64,000 nt of DNA from JAASSS01 sp021767745 (GCA_034189165.1 JAXHVN010000011.1:65469-129468); one strand, 5' to 3'. Positions 1 through 10,100 are shown, counted from the stretch's first letter. A program made the numbers and translations. Notes: a model not told the origin generated them from the sequence alone.

Positions 1-1
1 C

Positions 2-1108
2 GGCGAAGCCGACATGGTCTCCATGGCGCGGCCGCTGCTGGCCGATGCCGACTTCGCCCGCAAGGCGGCGGCGGGCACACCGGCGGCGATCGACACCTGC
101 ATCGCCTGCAACCAGGCATGCCTGGATCACACCTTCTCCGGCAAGATGACCTCCTGTCTGGTCAATCCGCGCGCCTGCCATGAACTGGAGCTGACCTATC
201 CGCCGACCACCGCGCCCCGGCGGCTCGCGGTGGTCGGCGGCGGCCCGGCCGGACTGGCCTGCGCCCACGTGGCGGCGCTGCGCGGACACGCGGTGACGCT
301 GTTCGAGGCCCAGCCACGACTGGGCGGGCAGTTCGTGATGGCCGCGCGCATTCCCGGCAAGGCCGAGTACGCCGAGACGATCCGCTACTTCGAGCACGAA
401 CTCGCCCGCCTGCAGGTGGACGTGCGGCTGGGACAGCGGGCGACGGCGGCCGAGCTGGCCGGCTTCGATCACGTGGTGCTGGCGACGGGCGTGGTGCCGC
501 GCACGCCGGCGCTGCCGGGTGTCGATCATCCCAGCGTGCTGAGCTATCAGCAGGTGCTGGGCGAAGGGGTCGAGGTCGGTGGGCGGGTGGCGCTGATCGG
601 CGGCGGCGGCATCGGTGTGGACACCGCCCATTTTCTGGCCGACGCGCCGGCGCACGAAGCGCAAGCCGAAGCGGCGTTCTGCGCCGACTGGGGCGTCAGC
701 CGCGATCTGCAGGTCCGCGGCGGGCTCACCACGCCGCAGCCGAGCCCCGGCGCGCGGCAGATCTGGCTGTGCCAGCGCTCGGCCGGCAAGGTCGGCAGAT
801 ACCTCGGCAAGACCACCGCCTGGGCCCACCGGGCGCTCCTGGCCAAGCGTGGCGTGCAGATCCTGACCGAAGTGCAGTACGAGGGCGTCGACGATGCGGG
901 CCTGCACCTGCGGGTGGGCGAGACGCCACGCCTGCTGCCGGTCGATCACATCGTGCTGTGCGCCGGGCAGGAAAGCGAACAAAGTCTGCGCGCGCCGCTC
1001 GAAGCGGCAGGCGTGGCCGTGACCGTGATCGGTGGCGCCGAGCGAGCGGCCGAGCTCGACGCCAAGCGGGCGATCGACCAGGCCTGCCGGCTGGCGGCCA
1101 CGCTGTAG
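2..1108 (+). CDS. fadH: NADPH-dependent 2,4-dienoyl-CoA reductase, C-terminal part (5' truncated by window)
   Basis: This is the 3' part of a FadH-type reductase that removes double bonds from polyunsaturated acyl-CoAs so that they can enter beta-oxidation. About 369 of the roughly 670 residues usual for the family are present; the N-terminal TIM barrel lies outside the window. Visible features are the 4Fe-4S cysteine cluster CIACNQAC...SCLVNP (four cysteines within the first 50 residues), an FAD-binding strand VVGGGPAGLACA and, further on, an NADPH-binding strand LIGGGGIGVDTA. The spacing of the cysteines matches E. coli FadH. fadD follows in the same direction about 60 bases downstream, which fits a fatty-acid catabolic unit. 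The call is firm; only the start is unknown. Confidence 0.93.
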   Translation, partial: GEADMVSMARPLLADADFARKAAAGTPAAIDTCIACNQACLDHTFSGKMTSCLVNPRACHELELTYPPTTAPRRLAVVGGGPAGLACAHVAALRGHAVTLFEAQPRLGGQFVMAARIPGKAEYAETIRYFEHELARLQVDVRLGQRATAAELAGFDHVVLATGVVPRTPALPGVDHPSVLSYQQVLGEGVEVGGRVALIGGGGIGVDTAHFLADAPAHEAQAEAAFCADWGVSRDLQVRGGLTTPQPSPGARQIWLCQRSAGKVGRYLGKTTAWAHRALLAKRGVQILTEVQYEGVDDAGLHLRVGETPRLLPVDHIVLCAGQESEQSLRAPLEAAGVAVTVIGGAERAAELDAKRAIDQACRLAATL

Positions 1109-1168
1109 CGCGGCGTGGCGCCGACGCTGCGCTCCCAACTCTTTTCCCCAAGGCAAGGCGATGAGGTC

Positions 1169-2854
1169 ATGAGCGAAAGACAGGCAGTCGAGCGGATCTG
1201 GCTCAAGCACTATCCCCAGGGCGTTCCGCCGGAGATCGATCTCGGCGCGTATCGCTCGCTGGTCGACCTGTTCGACGAGAGCTGCCGGCGCTTCGCCGAC
1301 CGCCCGGCCTTCGCCAACATGGGGGTGACACTCACCTATGCGCAGGTCGATCGGCTGGCCGACCAGTTCGCCGCGTTCCTGCAGCAGAGTGCCGGACTCG
1401 CCAAGGGCGATCGCGTCGCCCTGATGATGCCGAACGTGCTGCAGTACCCGGTGCTGCTGCACGCGATCCTGCGGGCCGGCCTGGTGGTGGTGAACGTGAA
1501 CCCGCTCTACACCCCCGCCGAGCTCGAGCACCAGCTCACCGATGCCGGCGCGAAGGCGATCGTGGTGCTGGAGAACTTCGCCCATACGCTGCAGCAGGCC
1601 CTGCCGCAGACGCCGGTGGAGACCGTCATCACCACGCAGATCGGCGATCTGATGCCACTGCCGCGCCGGCTGCTGGTCAACTTCGTCGTCAAGCACGTGC
1701 GCCGGATGGTGCCGGACTGGCAGATCGGCAACGCGATCGACCTGCGCAGCGCGCTCGCCCAGGGCCAAAACCAGCGCCTCTCGCGGCCGACGCTCGGGCA
1801 GGAGGATCTCGCCTTTCTGCAGTACACCGGCGGCACCACCGGGCGCTCGAAGGGCGCGATGCTGCTGCACCGCAACGTGCTGGCGAACGTGCTGCAGGCC
1901 GAGGCCTGGTGCCGGCCGGTATTGAACGAGGGCGAGGAGATCGTAATCACCGCCCTGCCGCTCTATCACATCTTCGCGCTCACGGCGAACTGCCTGTTGT
2001 TCAGCAAGCTTGGCGGACTGAACGTGCTGATCACCAACCCGCGGGACATCCCGGGCTTCGTCAAGGAGATAGGACGCTATCCCTTCACCGGCATCACCGG
2101 CGTGAACACGCTGTTCAACGCGCTGCTCAACAGCGAGGACTTCCGCGCCCTGGACTTCTCGGCGCTCAAGCTCTCGCTCGGCGGCGGCATGGCCGTACAG
2201 CGGGCCGTGGCCGAGCGCTGGAAGCAGCTGACCGGCGTGACCCTGGTGGAAGCCTATGGACTGACGGAGACCTCGCCCGCCGCCTGCATGAACCCGCTGG
2301 ATCTGGTCGAGTACAACGGCAAGATCGGACTGCCGCTGCCGTCGACCGCGTGCGCCGTGCGCAGCGAGGATGGCAGCTGGCTCGGCATCGACGCCCCGGG
2401 CGAGCTGTGCGTGCGCGGACCGCAGGTGATGAAGGGCTACTGGAACCTGCCGGAGGAGACCGCGCGGGTGCTCGATGCCGAGGGCTGGCTCGCCACCGGC
2501 GACGTCGCCACGATGGATGCCGAGGGTTTCTTCCAGATTGTGGACCGCAAGAAGGACATGATCCTCGTCTCCGGTTTCAACGTGTATCCGAACGAGGTCG
2601 AGGACGTGCTGGCCGCGCATCCGGGCATCGTCGAGGCCGGCGTGATCGGCGTGCCGGACGAGCACTCGGGCGAGACGGTGAAGGCGGTGGTGGTGCGGCG
2701 CGACCCCGAGCTGGCCGAAGCGGACGTCATCGCCCATTGCCGCGAGCGGCTGACCGGCTACAAGGTGCCGAAGATCATCGAGTTTCGTGACGAGCTGCCC
2801 AAGACCAACGTCGGCAAGATCCTGCGCCGCGACCTGCGTCAGGATGAGGGCTGA
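1169..2854 (+). CDS. fadD: long-chain-fatty-acid--CoA ligase
   Basis: Encodes a 561-residue acyl-adenylate-forming enzyme that activates long-chain fatty acids to acyl-CoA with ATP, at the inner face of the membrane. The AMP-binding P-loop YTGGTTGRSKG lies near residue 219, YGLTETSP follows, the FACS signature around LATGDV...VDRKKDMILVSGFNVYP lies near residues 440-475, and the C-terminal catalytic lysine motif KTNVGKILRR is at the end. The ATG at 1169 is preferred to an earlier in-frame start at 1115 because it begins the conserved N-terminus (MSERQAVERIW) and follows a purine-rich AAGGCG stretch. Length equals that of characterised FadD proteins. It sits between fadH and an uncharacterised gene that starts 2 bases after its stop. 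Confidence 0.95.
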   Translation: MSERQAVERIWLKHYPQGVPPEIDLGAYRSLVDLFDESCRRFADRPAFANMGVTLTYAQVDRLADQFAAFLQQSAGLAKGDRVALMMPNVLQYPVLLHAILRAGLVVVNVNPLYTPAELEHQLTDAGAKAIVVLENFAHTLQQALPQTPVETVITTQIGDLMPLPRRLLVNFVVKHVRRMVPDWQIGNAIDLRSALAQGQNQRLSRPTLGQEDLAFLQYTGGTTGRSKGAMLLHRNVLANVLQAEAWCRPVLNEGEEIVITALPLYHIFALTANCLLFSKLGGLNVLITNPRDIPGFVKEIGRYPFTGITGVNTLFNALLNSEDFRALDFSALKLSLGGGMAVQRAVAERWKQLTGVTLVEAYGLTETSPAACMNPLDLVEYNGKIGLPLPSTACAVRSEDGSWLGIDAPGELCVRGPQVMKGYWNLPEETARVLDAEGWLATGDVATMDAEGFFQIVDRKKDMILVSGFNVYPNEVEDVLAAHPGIVEAGVIGVPDEHSGETVKAVVVRRDPELAEADVIAHCRERLTGYKVPKIIEFRDELPKTNVGKILRRDLRQDEG

Positions 2855-2856
2855 AC

Positions 2857-3453
2857 GTGGACGAGAGCGTACGCCGGGCGCTGGCGCGCTGGCCGAACGT
2901 GCCGGCGGCCTACGGCTGGCTGGCGCTGGACCGGCGCGGCACCTGGCATCTGGAGGGCCGGCCGCTGCGGCACGCGCGCACCATCGACTTCATCGGCCGC
3001 AACTATCAGGCGGACGAGAACGGCGCCTGGCACTTCCAGAACGGCCCGCAACGCGCCTACGTGAAGCTCGCTTACACGCCCTGGGTGTTGCACCTGCGGG
3101 CCGGCCGGGCGCCGGTCGCCGCCGGGGCCCTGGCCACGCACACGCAGCAGCCGGTCATGACGCTGCGCTCGGCCTGGCTGGACGAGGAAGGCTCCCTGCT
3201 GCTGGAGACCGTGGCCGGGATCGGCGTGCTGGATGACCGGGACCTGGCGGCGATGAGCGGGGCGCTGTGCGATCGCGCCGGCCGTCCGCTGGATGACGCC
3301 GCGCTGGCCGAGGGCTTCGCCGCGGCACTGGAGGGCGCGCCGCACGCACTGCATCTCGCCTACGCCGACGCCCTGCTGCCGGTCGCGACACTTCCCGCCG
3401 CCGAGGTGGCCGCGCGCTTCGGCTTCATCGCCGATCCGCAGCCGCCGGGCTGA
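2857..3453 (+). CDS. conserved hypothetical protein coupled to fadD
   Basis: A 198-residue protein starting at GTG two bases after the fadD stop, so it is almost certainly translated with fadD. I do not recognise the family with confidence. It has no signal peptide and no membrane segment. The N-terminal half is rich in Trp, His and aromatic residues (RTIDFIGRNYQADENGAWHF, then AYVKLAYTPWVLHL) and looks like a compact beta-rich domain; the C-terminal half is alanine-rich and probably helical. The coupling suggests a role linked to fatty-acid activation, but this is inference from position only. Confidence 0.75.
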   Translation: MDESVRRALARWPNVPAAYGWLALDRRGTWHLEGRPLRHARTIDFIGRNYQADENGAWHFQNGPQRAYVKLAYTPWVLHLRAGRAPVAAGALATHTQQPVMTLRSAWLDEEGSLLLETVAGIGVLDDRDLAAMSGALCDRAGRPLDDAALAEGFAAALEGAPHALHLAYADALLPVATLPAAEVAARFGFIADPQPPG

Positions 3454-3474
3454 GCCGGCGGCTGCACCCGACCG

Positions 3475-4251
3475 CTAGATCGTGAGGCCGCCGTCGGCGA
3501 CCCACACCGCGCCGGTGCAATAGGCGCTGGCATCGGAGGCGAGGAAGACCGCCAGCCCGGCGATGTCCTCCGGCGTGCCGATGCGGCTGATCGGCGCGTG
3601 TTCCAGCGCCTGGCGCAGGATCTGCTCGTTCTCCCACAGCGCGCGGCTGAACTTGGTCTTGATCAGACCGGGGCAGATGGCGTTCGCACGCACACCGGCG
3701 CCGCCCCATTCCCGCGCCATCACCTTGGTCAGGCTGATCAGCGCCGACTTGCTGACGCTGTAGAGCCCGAGCATGCGTTCGGGATGCAGCCCGCCGACGC
3801 TGGAGATGTTGATGATGCTGCCGCCGCCGCGCTGGCGCATCCCCGGCAGTGCCTGCCGGCACAGCGCCAGCGGGCCCTGCACGTTCACGGCCATGATCTT
3901 CGCGAACGCGGCATCATCGGCGTTCACCAGCGGCCCGAACACCGGATTGGTGGCCGCATTGTTGACGATGATATCCAGTCCGCCGCACTGCTGGTTCGCC
4001 GCCTCCACGAGCGCGCTGACCTGCGCCGGATCGCCCATGTGTGCGGCGATCGCATGGGCCTGGCCACCGCGCTCGACGATCCGCGCGGCGACCTCATCGA
4101 CCGCCTCCTGCCGGCGACTGCTCACCACCACCGTGGCGCCGAAGTCCGCAAGGCCCGAGGCGATAGCCTCGCCGATGCCCTTGCTCGCGCCCGTCACCAG
4201 GGCGACCTTGCCCTGTAGATCGAAGCGCCGTCGCAGCGAGTTCTCATCCAT
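3475..4251 (-). CDS. SDR family oxidoreductase
   Basis: A 258-residue classical short-chain dehydrogenase/reductase. The NAD(P)-binding TGASKGIG motif is at residues 20-27, NNAA near 97-100, the structural Asn near 123, and the catalytic Ser151, Tyr164 and Lys168 are all present, followed by the PG loop (AICPGLIKTKF). SSRR after the second strand places arginines where NADP(H)-preferring members have them. The ATG at 4251 is chosen over a GTG at 4257 because GGGAGG lies 7 bases upstream of it. It is convergent with the fadD-linked gene, with only 21 bases between stops. The substrate cannot be read from sequence; a 3-oxoacyl or secondary-alcohol substrate is possible. Confidence 0.9.
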   Translation of the reverse strand: MDENSLRRRFDLQGKVALVTGASKGIGEAIASGLADFGATVVVSSRRQEAVDEVAARIVERGGQAHAIAAHMGDPAQVSALVEAANQQCGGLDIIVNNAATNPVFGPLVNADDAAFAKIMAVNVQGPLALCRQALPGMRQRGGGSIINISSVGGLHPERMLGLYSVSKSALISLTKVMAREWGGAGVRANAICPGLIKTKFSRALWENEQILRQALEHAPISRIGTPEDIAGLAVFLASDASAYCTGAVWVADGGLTI

Positions 4252-4412
4252 GGTCACGCCTCCCGGGGTTTTGCCATCATGCGCAGGCTAGAGTGCGGCG
4301 GGCCCGGCCGCCAGCGCCGTCGCGCCCGCTTCTCTGCATCCCGCCGCCGCGGTATCTTGCCTGCAGCACGCCTGAACCCCCGCCTGTCGGCCACTACCGC
4401 GGAAACGCCACG

Positions 4413-5861
4413 ATGAGCGTCGAGATCGACCGCTACCCCCGCACGGATGCCTACGACGAGCTGATCGGGCCGCAGGGCCCGCGCTCCGCCTGCGATCTGC
4501 TGCTGCGTCACCTGCAGGGTCTTGCGCCCGAGGAACTGCGCGAACGCCAGCATGCGGCGGAGTTGGCCATCAAGGTCATGGGCATCACCTTCACCGTCTA
4601 CAGCGAAGGGCAGATGATCGACCGCGCCTGGCCGATGGACATCATCCCGCGGGTGATCTCGGCGCGGGAATGGCGCGGCACCGAGGCCGGCCTGAAGCAG
4701 CGCGTGCAGGCGCTGAACCTGTTCATCGACGACCTGTACGGCGAGCAGCGCATCGTGCGCGACAAGGTCTTTCCGGCCGAGCTGCTGGCGAACTCACGCA
4801 ACTTCCGCCCGCAGTGCCGGGGCGTGAAGCCGCCGCTGGGCGTGTGGGCACACATCTGCGGTTCGGACCTGGTGCGCGACGAGCACGGCACGATGTACGT
4901 GCTGGAGGACAACCTGCGCGTGCCCTCCGGCGTCTCGTACATGATGATGAACCGCCTGGTCATGAAGCGCGTGCTGCCCGAGCTGTTCGAGTACCAGAGC
5001 ATCCTGCCGGTGGACGAGTATCCGGCGCAGCTGTTCGACATGCTGGCCTCGCTCTCCCCGCGCCCGGCGGACTTTCCCACCGTGGTCGTGCTCACGCCGG
5101 GCATCTACAACTCGGCCTATTTCGAGCATGCCTACCTGGCGCAGCAGATGGGGGTGGAGCTGGTCACCGGCGCCGACCTGATCGTCTGCGACGACGACTG
5201 CGTCTACCTGCGCACGATCGAGGGACTGGAGCGGGTCGATGTGATCTACCGGCGCATCGATGATGCCTTCCTTGACCCGGAGGTCTTCGAGCCGGGCTCG
5301 ATGCTTGGCGTGCCGGGGCTGATGCGCGCCTGGCGGGCCGGCAACGTCGCGCTGGCCAACGCGCCCGGTGCCGGCGTCGCCGACGACAAGGTCGTCTACG
5401 CCTACGTGCCCGAGATCATCCGCTACTACCTCGATCAGGACCCACTGCTGCCGAACGTGCCGACCTATCGCTGTGTCGATCCGGTCGAGCGCGACCACGT
5501 GCTGGCCAATCTCGCCGAGCTGGTCGTCAAGCCGGCGAACGAATCGGGCGGCTACGGCATGCTGATCGGGCCACGGGCCAGTCGGCAGGAGATCGAGACC
5601 TTCGCCGACCTGGTGCGGCAGGATCCGCGCAACTACATCGCCCAGCCGACGCTGAAGCTGTCGACCGTGCCGACGCTGACCGATCACAGCGCCGAGCCGC
5701 GCCACGTCGACCTGCGCCCGTTCATCCTCTCCGGCGTCGACACCTACGTCACCACCGGCGGCCTCACGCGCGTGGCGATGCGGGCGGGTTCGCTGGTGGT
5801 GAACTCCTCCCAAGGCGGCGGCAGCAAGGACACCTGGATCGTCGAGGAGCCATCGGCATGA
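4413..5861 (+). CDS. circularly permuted type 2 ATP-grasp protein (DUF404/DUF407)
   Basis: A 482-residue circularly permuted ATP-grasp ligase, predicted to form amide bonds with ATP. Family hallmarks include DDLYGEQRIV, the acidic metal-binding segment VLEDNLRVPSGVSY, VVLTPGIYNSAYFEHAYLA and the nucleotide-binding strand VVKPANESGGYGM; the end carries VVNSSQGGGSKDTW. The ATG at 4413 gives the usual family length; an upstream in-frame start at 4293 would add 40 proline/arginine-rich residues. It is the first gene of a six-gene coupled operon and overlaps the next gene by ATGA. Iyer, Aravind and colleagues predicted from comparative genomics that such proteins act with alpha-E and transglutaminase-like partners to make or modify small peptides; no product is known. 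Confidence 0.93.
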   Translation: MSVEIDRYPRTDAYDELIGPQGPRSACDLLLRHLQGLAPEELRERQHAAELAIKVMGITFTVYSEGQMIDRAWPMDIIPRVISAREWRGTEAGLKQRVQALNLFIDDLYGEQRIVRDKVFPAELLANSRNFRPQCRGVKPPLGVWAHICGSDLVRDEHGTMYVLEDNLRVPSGVSYMMMNRLVMKRVLPELFEYQSILPVDEYPAQLFDMLASLSPRPADFPTVVVLTPGIYNSAYFEHAYLAQQMGVELVTGADLIVCDDDCVYLRTIEGLERVDVIYRRIDDAFLDPEVFEPGSMLGVPGLMRAWRAGNVALANAPGAGVADDKVVYAYVPEIIRYYLDQDPLLPNVPTYRCVDPVERDHVLANLAELVVKPANESGGYGMLIGPRASRQEIETFADLVRQDPRNYIAQPTLKLSTVPTLTDHSAEPRHVDLRPFILSGVDTYVTTGGLTRVAMRAGSLVVNSSQGGGSKDTWIVEEPSA

Positions 5862-6883
5862 GCGGCCTGCTTTCCCGCGTCGCGGACAACATGTACTGGT
5901 TCGGCCGCTATGCCGAGCGCGCCGAGAACACCGCCCGGCTGATCACGGTGCACACCAACCTGGAGCTGGACCTGCCGCGTACGGTCACCTTCGGCTGGGA
6001 GCCCCTGGTCGCGATCACCGGCAACGACCAGATCTACCGTGACGTCGTCGGCGAGTACGCGGAGTCGGCGGTGGTGCATTTTCTGCTCGCGCATGCGGAG
6101 CATTCGGGCGCGCTGCTGCACTCCATCGCGCTGGCGCGCGAGAACCTGCGCACCACGCGCGATGTGGTGCCGCGCGAGGTCTGGGAAGAGATCACGGATC
6201 TGGACCTGTTCGCCCGCGAGCGGCTGGACGCCGGCCTCAGCCGGCGCGGCCGGCACGACTATTTGCAGGGCATCGTCGGGCGCTGCCAGCGCATCGCGGG
6301 ACTGCTCTCCGGCACCATGAGTCACGATGCGGCCTACGAATTCGTCCGCCTGGGCCGCAATCTGGAGCGCGGCGACATGACCAGCCGGATCCTCGACGTG
6401 CGCAGCGAGGATCTGCTGGCCGACCGCGAGGGCCAGCTCTCGCCCTACGACAGCATCCAGTGGATGAGCCTGCTGAAGTCGCTGACGGCCTACCAGATGT
6501 ACCGGCGTCACGTGCGCAGCCGCGTCACCGCGCATGACGTACTGCGCTTTCTGCTGCAGGACCGCGACTTCCCCCGCGCGCTGCAGTACTGCCTGACCCG
6601 CATCGAGGGCTGCCTGCACCGGCTGCCCGAACGCGAGTCGCCGCTGCGGCAGGTCGCGCGGGTCAGCCGGCAGGTGCAGCAGGCGAATGTACGTCAGCTG
6701 GCGGCCGATGGCGCCGCACTGAACGTCTATCTCGACGACCTGCAGCTAAAGCTCGCCGCGTGCCACAACGCGATCCACGAGGCCTACTTCGGCAACGAGG
6801 CGCTGGTGCCGGCGGAGCCGGCCGCGACGCCGTCGCAGTCGCAGTCGCAGTCGCAGTCGCAGTCGCAGTCGCAGTCGTCCTGA
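5858..6883 (+). CDS. alpha-E domain-containing protein (DUF403) with Ser-Gln repeat tail
   Basis: A 341-residue alpha-helical protein of the alpha-E (DUF403) family, starting MSGLLSRVADNMYWFGRYAERAEN, which contains the family motif YWFGRYxERAEN. It overlaps the upstream ATP-grasp gene by four bases, so the two are translationally coupled. The alpha-E fold has no known biochemical activity and occurs almost only with ATP-grasp and transglutaminase partners. The last 16 residues are seven Ser-Gln pairs plus Ser-Ser, encoded by a TCGCAG hexanucleotide repeat. This tail is absent from what I know of the family, and the assembly broke exactly here, so the true tail length is uncertain. Confidence 0.92.
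   Translation: MSGLLSRVADNMYWFGRYAERAENTARLITVHTNLELDLPRTVTFGWEPLVAITGNDQIYRDVVGEYAESAVVHFLLAHAEHSGALLHSIALARENLRTTRDVVPREVWEEITDLDLFARERLDAGLSRRGRHDYLQGIVGRCQRIAGLLSGTMSHDAAYEFVRLGRNLERGDMTSRILDVRSEDLLADREGQLSPYDSIQWMSLLKSLTAYQMYRRHVRSRVTAHDVLRFLLQDRDFPRALQYCLTRIEGCLHRLPERESPLRQVARVSRQVQQANVRQLAADGAALNVYLDDLQLKLAACHNAIHEAYFGNEALVPAEPAATPSQSQSQSQSQSQSQSS
6833..6880 (+). repeat. hexanucleotide tandem repeat (TCGCAG)7 in the alpha-E gene
   Basis: Seven tandem copies of TCGCAG followed by TCG TCC encode the Ser-Gln tail of the alpha-E protein. The second contig begins inside the same repeat at 7077. Because the unit is a multiple of three, copy-number change would alter tail length without a frameshift. 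The number of copies in the genome may differ from that shown. Confidence 0.9.
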
Positions 6884-6908
6884 CCTCACCACAAGGCGCT
6901 CCCCCCCG

Positions 6909-6976
6909 ATGAGCATCCACGTCGCCCTGAATCACTGGACCGAGTACCGCTACGACCGGCCGGTGCGCCTGTCACC
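6909..6976 (+). other. duplicated 5' fragment of the DUF2126 gene (contig end)
   Basis: The first 68 bases of the next gene (MSIHVALNHWTEYRY...) appear here before the N run and again, complete, from 7130. Positions 6856-6976 and 7077-7197 are identical over 121 bases. This is not a pseudogene or a real duplication; it is the overlapping tail of one contig. Confidence 0.9.
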
Positions 6977-7076
6977 NNNNNNNNNNNNNNNNNNNNNNNN
7001 NNNNNNNNNNNNNNNNNNNNNNNNNNNNNNNNNNNNNNNNNNNNNNNNNNNNNNNNNNNNNNNNNNNNNNNNNNNN
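6977..7076. other. 100-N scaffold gap, probably spurious
   Basis: A run of exactly 100 N, the conventional filler for a gap of unknown size. The flanking contig ends share 121 identical bases, so there is probably no missing sequence other than an unknown number of TCGCAG repeat copies. Confidence 0.95.
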
Positions 7077-7129
7077 GTCGCAGTCGCAGTCGCAGTCGTC
7101 CTGACCTCACCACAAGGCGCTCCCCCCCG

Positions 7130-10100
7130 ATGAGCATCCACGTCGCCCTGAATCACTGGACCGAGTACCGCTACGACCGGCCGGTGCGCCTGTCACCGCA
7201 GACCATCCGGCTGCGGCCGGCGCCGCACTGCCGCACGCCGATCGAGAGCTACGCCCTGCGCATCGCGCCCCAGCCGCACTTCATCAACTGGCTGCAGGAC
7301 CCGTTCGGCAACTTCGTCGGCCGGGTGGTGTTCCCCGAGCCAGTGCGCCGCTTCGCCGTGACGGTGGATCTGGTCGCCGACATGACGGTGATCAACCCGT
7401 TCGACTTCTTCGTCGAGGAGTACGCCGAGCGTTATCCCTTCGACTATCCGGACGCGTTGGCCCGACAACTGGCACCCTACCGGCATGCGCCGACGCCCGG
7501 CCCGCGGCTCGCCGACTACCTGGCGACGGTGGCGGTCCCGCACGAGACTCGCACGATCGACTTCCTGGTCGAGCTGAACCAGCGGCTCAGCAAAGAGGTG
7601 GCCTACACCGTCCGCCTGGAACCGGGTGTGCAGAGCTGCGAGCAGACGCTCGAGCGCGGCGTCGGCTCCTGCCGCGACAGCGCCTACCTGCTGGTGCAGA
7701 TCGCCCGGCACCTCGGCCTGGCCGCGCGCTTCGCCTCGGGCTATCTCGTGCAGCTCAAGAGCGATGTCGCCGCGCTCGACGGCCCCAGCGGCCCCGAGGC
7801 CGACTTCACCGATCTGCATGCCTGGGCGGAAATCTTCCTCCCCGGCGCGGGCTGGATCGGCCTCGACCCGACCTCGGGGCTGCTCGCCGGCGAGGGCCAC
7901 ATTCCGCTGTGCTGCACGCCCGAACCGGCTGCCGCCGCGCCGATCGAGGGTGCGAGCGACCCGGCCGAGGTGGAGTTCGCCTTCCACAACGAGGTCCAGC
8001 GCCTGCGCGAGCGTCCACGCGTGACGCTGCCGTACAGCCAGGCGCAGTGGGAAGACATCGACGCCCTCGGCGCCAAGGTGGACGCCCGGCTGCAGGCGGC
8101 GGACGTGCGCCTGACGCAGGGCGGTGAGCCCACGTTCGTCTCCATCGACGACATGGACGGCGCGGAGTGGAACACGGGCGCGCTCGGGCCACACAAGCGG
8201 CAGCGGGCGGAGGATCTGCTGCGCCGGCTGCGGGCGCGCTTCGCGCCGGGGGGCATGCTGCACTACGGCCAGGGCAAGTGGTATCCCGGCGAGCCGCTGC
8301 CGCGCTGGTCGCTCGGCTGCATCTGGCGCAGCGACGGCCAGCCGGTCGTCGAGGACGATGCGCTGCTGGCCGACCCCACCGTGCCGGGCGATGCCGACGC
8401 CGCCGCGGCGCAGCGGCTGATTGCGGCCATCGCCGCGGCGCTTGCGGTCGATCCCGCGCCGATCGCCCCGGCGTACGAGGATCTCTACTACTACCTGTGG
8501 GTGGAGCGGCGCCTGCCCGACGACGTCGGCCCCGGCCATCCGGCACTGCAGGCGGATGCCGATCGTGCCCGCCTGGCGAAGCTGCTCGAACCGGGCCTGG
8601 GCACCGTCACCGGCTATCTGCTGCCGCTGCAGTGGCAATGGGAGACGGCGCAGACCGGCCGCTACGTCAGCGGACCCTGGCACGTGCGGCGCGGCCACAT
8701 CTACCTGCTGCCCGGTGACTCACCGATGGGACTGCGCCTGCCGCTGGACAGCCTGCCCGCCGGTGCGGGTCAGGGCGAAGCGCCGGTGCCGGCCGATCCG
8801 TGGGGCCCACTCCGGCCACTGCCGGCACCGCCTGGGGGAGAGATCCGCCTGCAGCGCCCGGGCGTGGCGAACCCGGCCTCGCCCGATCCGTCGGCCGAGC
8901 CGCCCGCCGCCACGGCGCTGTGCGTGGAGCCGCGCAACGGCGTGCTGCATGTATTCCTGCCGCCGACGGCCGATGCCGCGCAGTATCTGCAGCTGGTGCA
9001 CGCGGTGCTCGCCGCCGCCGCCGCCGAGGGCCTGGCGGTGGCGCTGGAAGGCTACGAGCCGCCACCCTCGCCGCAGCTACGGCACTTCCACGTCACCCCC
9101 GATCCGGGGGTGATCGAGGTGAACGTGCAGCCGGCCAGCGACTGGCAGGGCCTGCGCACGATCACCGAGGGCCTGTACGAGGACGCCCGCCTGGCCAGGC
9201 TCGGCGCCGAGAAGTTCATGCTCGACGGCCGCCATACCGGCACCGGCGGCGGTAATCACCTTACGCTCGGGTCGGCGACGCCGGCGGACAGTCCGTTCCT
9301 GCGTCGTCCGGCGCTGCTGCAGAGCCTGATCACCTATTGGCAGCATCACCCCAGCCTGTCCTATCTCTTCTCCGGCCTGTTCGTCGGCCCCACCAGTCAG
9401 GCGCCGCGGCTGGACGAGGCGCGCACCGACAGTCTGTACGAGCTGGAAATCGCCTTCGGCCAGCTGACCGGCGCACTGCCGGAGGACACCGCGCTCGCCC
9501 CGTGGCTGGTGGACCGTCTGCTGCGTCACCTGCTGATCGACGTGACCGGCAACACCCACCGCGCGGAATTCTGCATCGACAAGCTCTATTCGCCGGATTC
9601 GGCCACCGGCCGGCTCGGCCTGCTGGAGCTGCGCGCGTTCGAGATGCCACCGCACCCGCACATGAGCCTGGTGCAGATGCTGCTGGTACGGGCGCTGATC
9701 GCGCGCTTCTGGGATCAACCCTATCGTGGCCGGCTGGTGCGCTGGGGGACCGACCTGCACGATCGATTCATGCTCGAACACTTCGTCCGGCAGGACTTCC
9801 ACGACGTACTGGAGGAACTGCGCGGCGCCGGATTCGCCTTCGAGGATCGCTGGTTCGAGCCCTTCTTCGAGTTCCGCTTCCCGGTGCTCGGCCAGCTCAA
9901 GGCGCGTGAGCTCACCCTCGAACTGCGCCAGGCCATCGAGCCCTGGCACGTACTGGGCGAGGAGGCGACCGGCGGCGGGACCGCACGCTATGTGGATTCC
10001 TCCGTCGAGCGCCTGCAGGTCCGGCTGACCGGCGCGGCCGGCGATCGCTACCACGTCAGCTGCAACGGGCGACCCCTGCCGCTGCACCAGACCGGCCGGG

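Noticed and set aside
6833..6880. CRISPR-like array
   Set aside because: The repeat is a six-base tandem unit without spacers, inside a coding frame.
6909..6976. Truncated duplicate of the DUF2126 gene
   Set aside because: It is part of a 121-base contig-end overlap and not a biological duplication.
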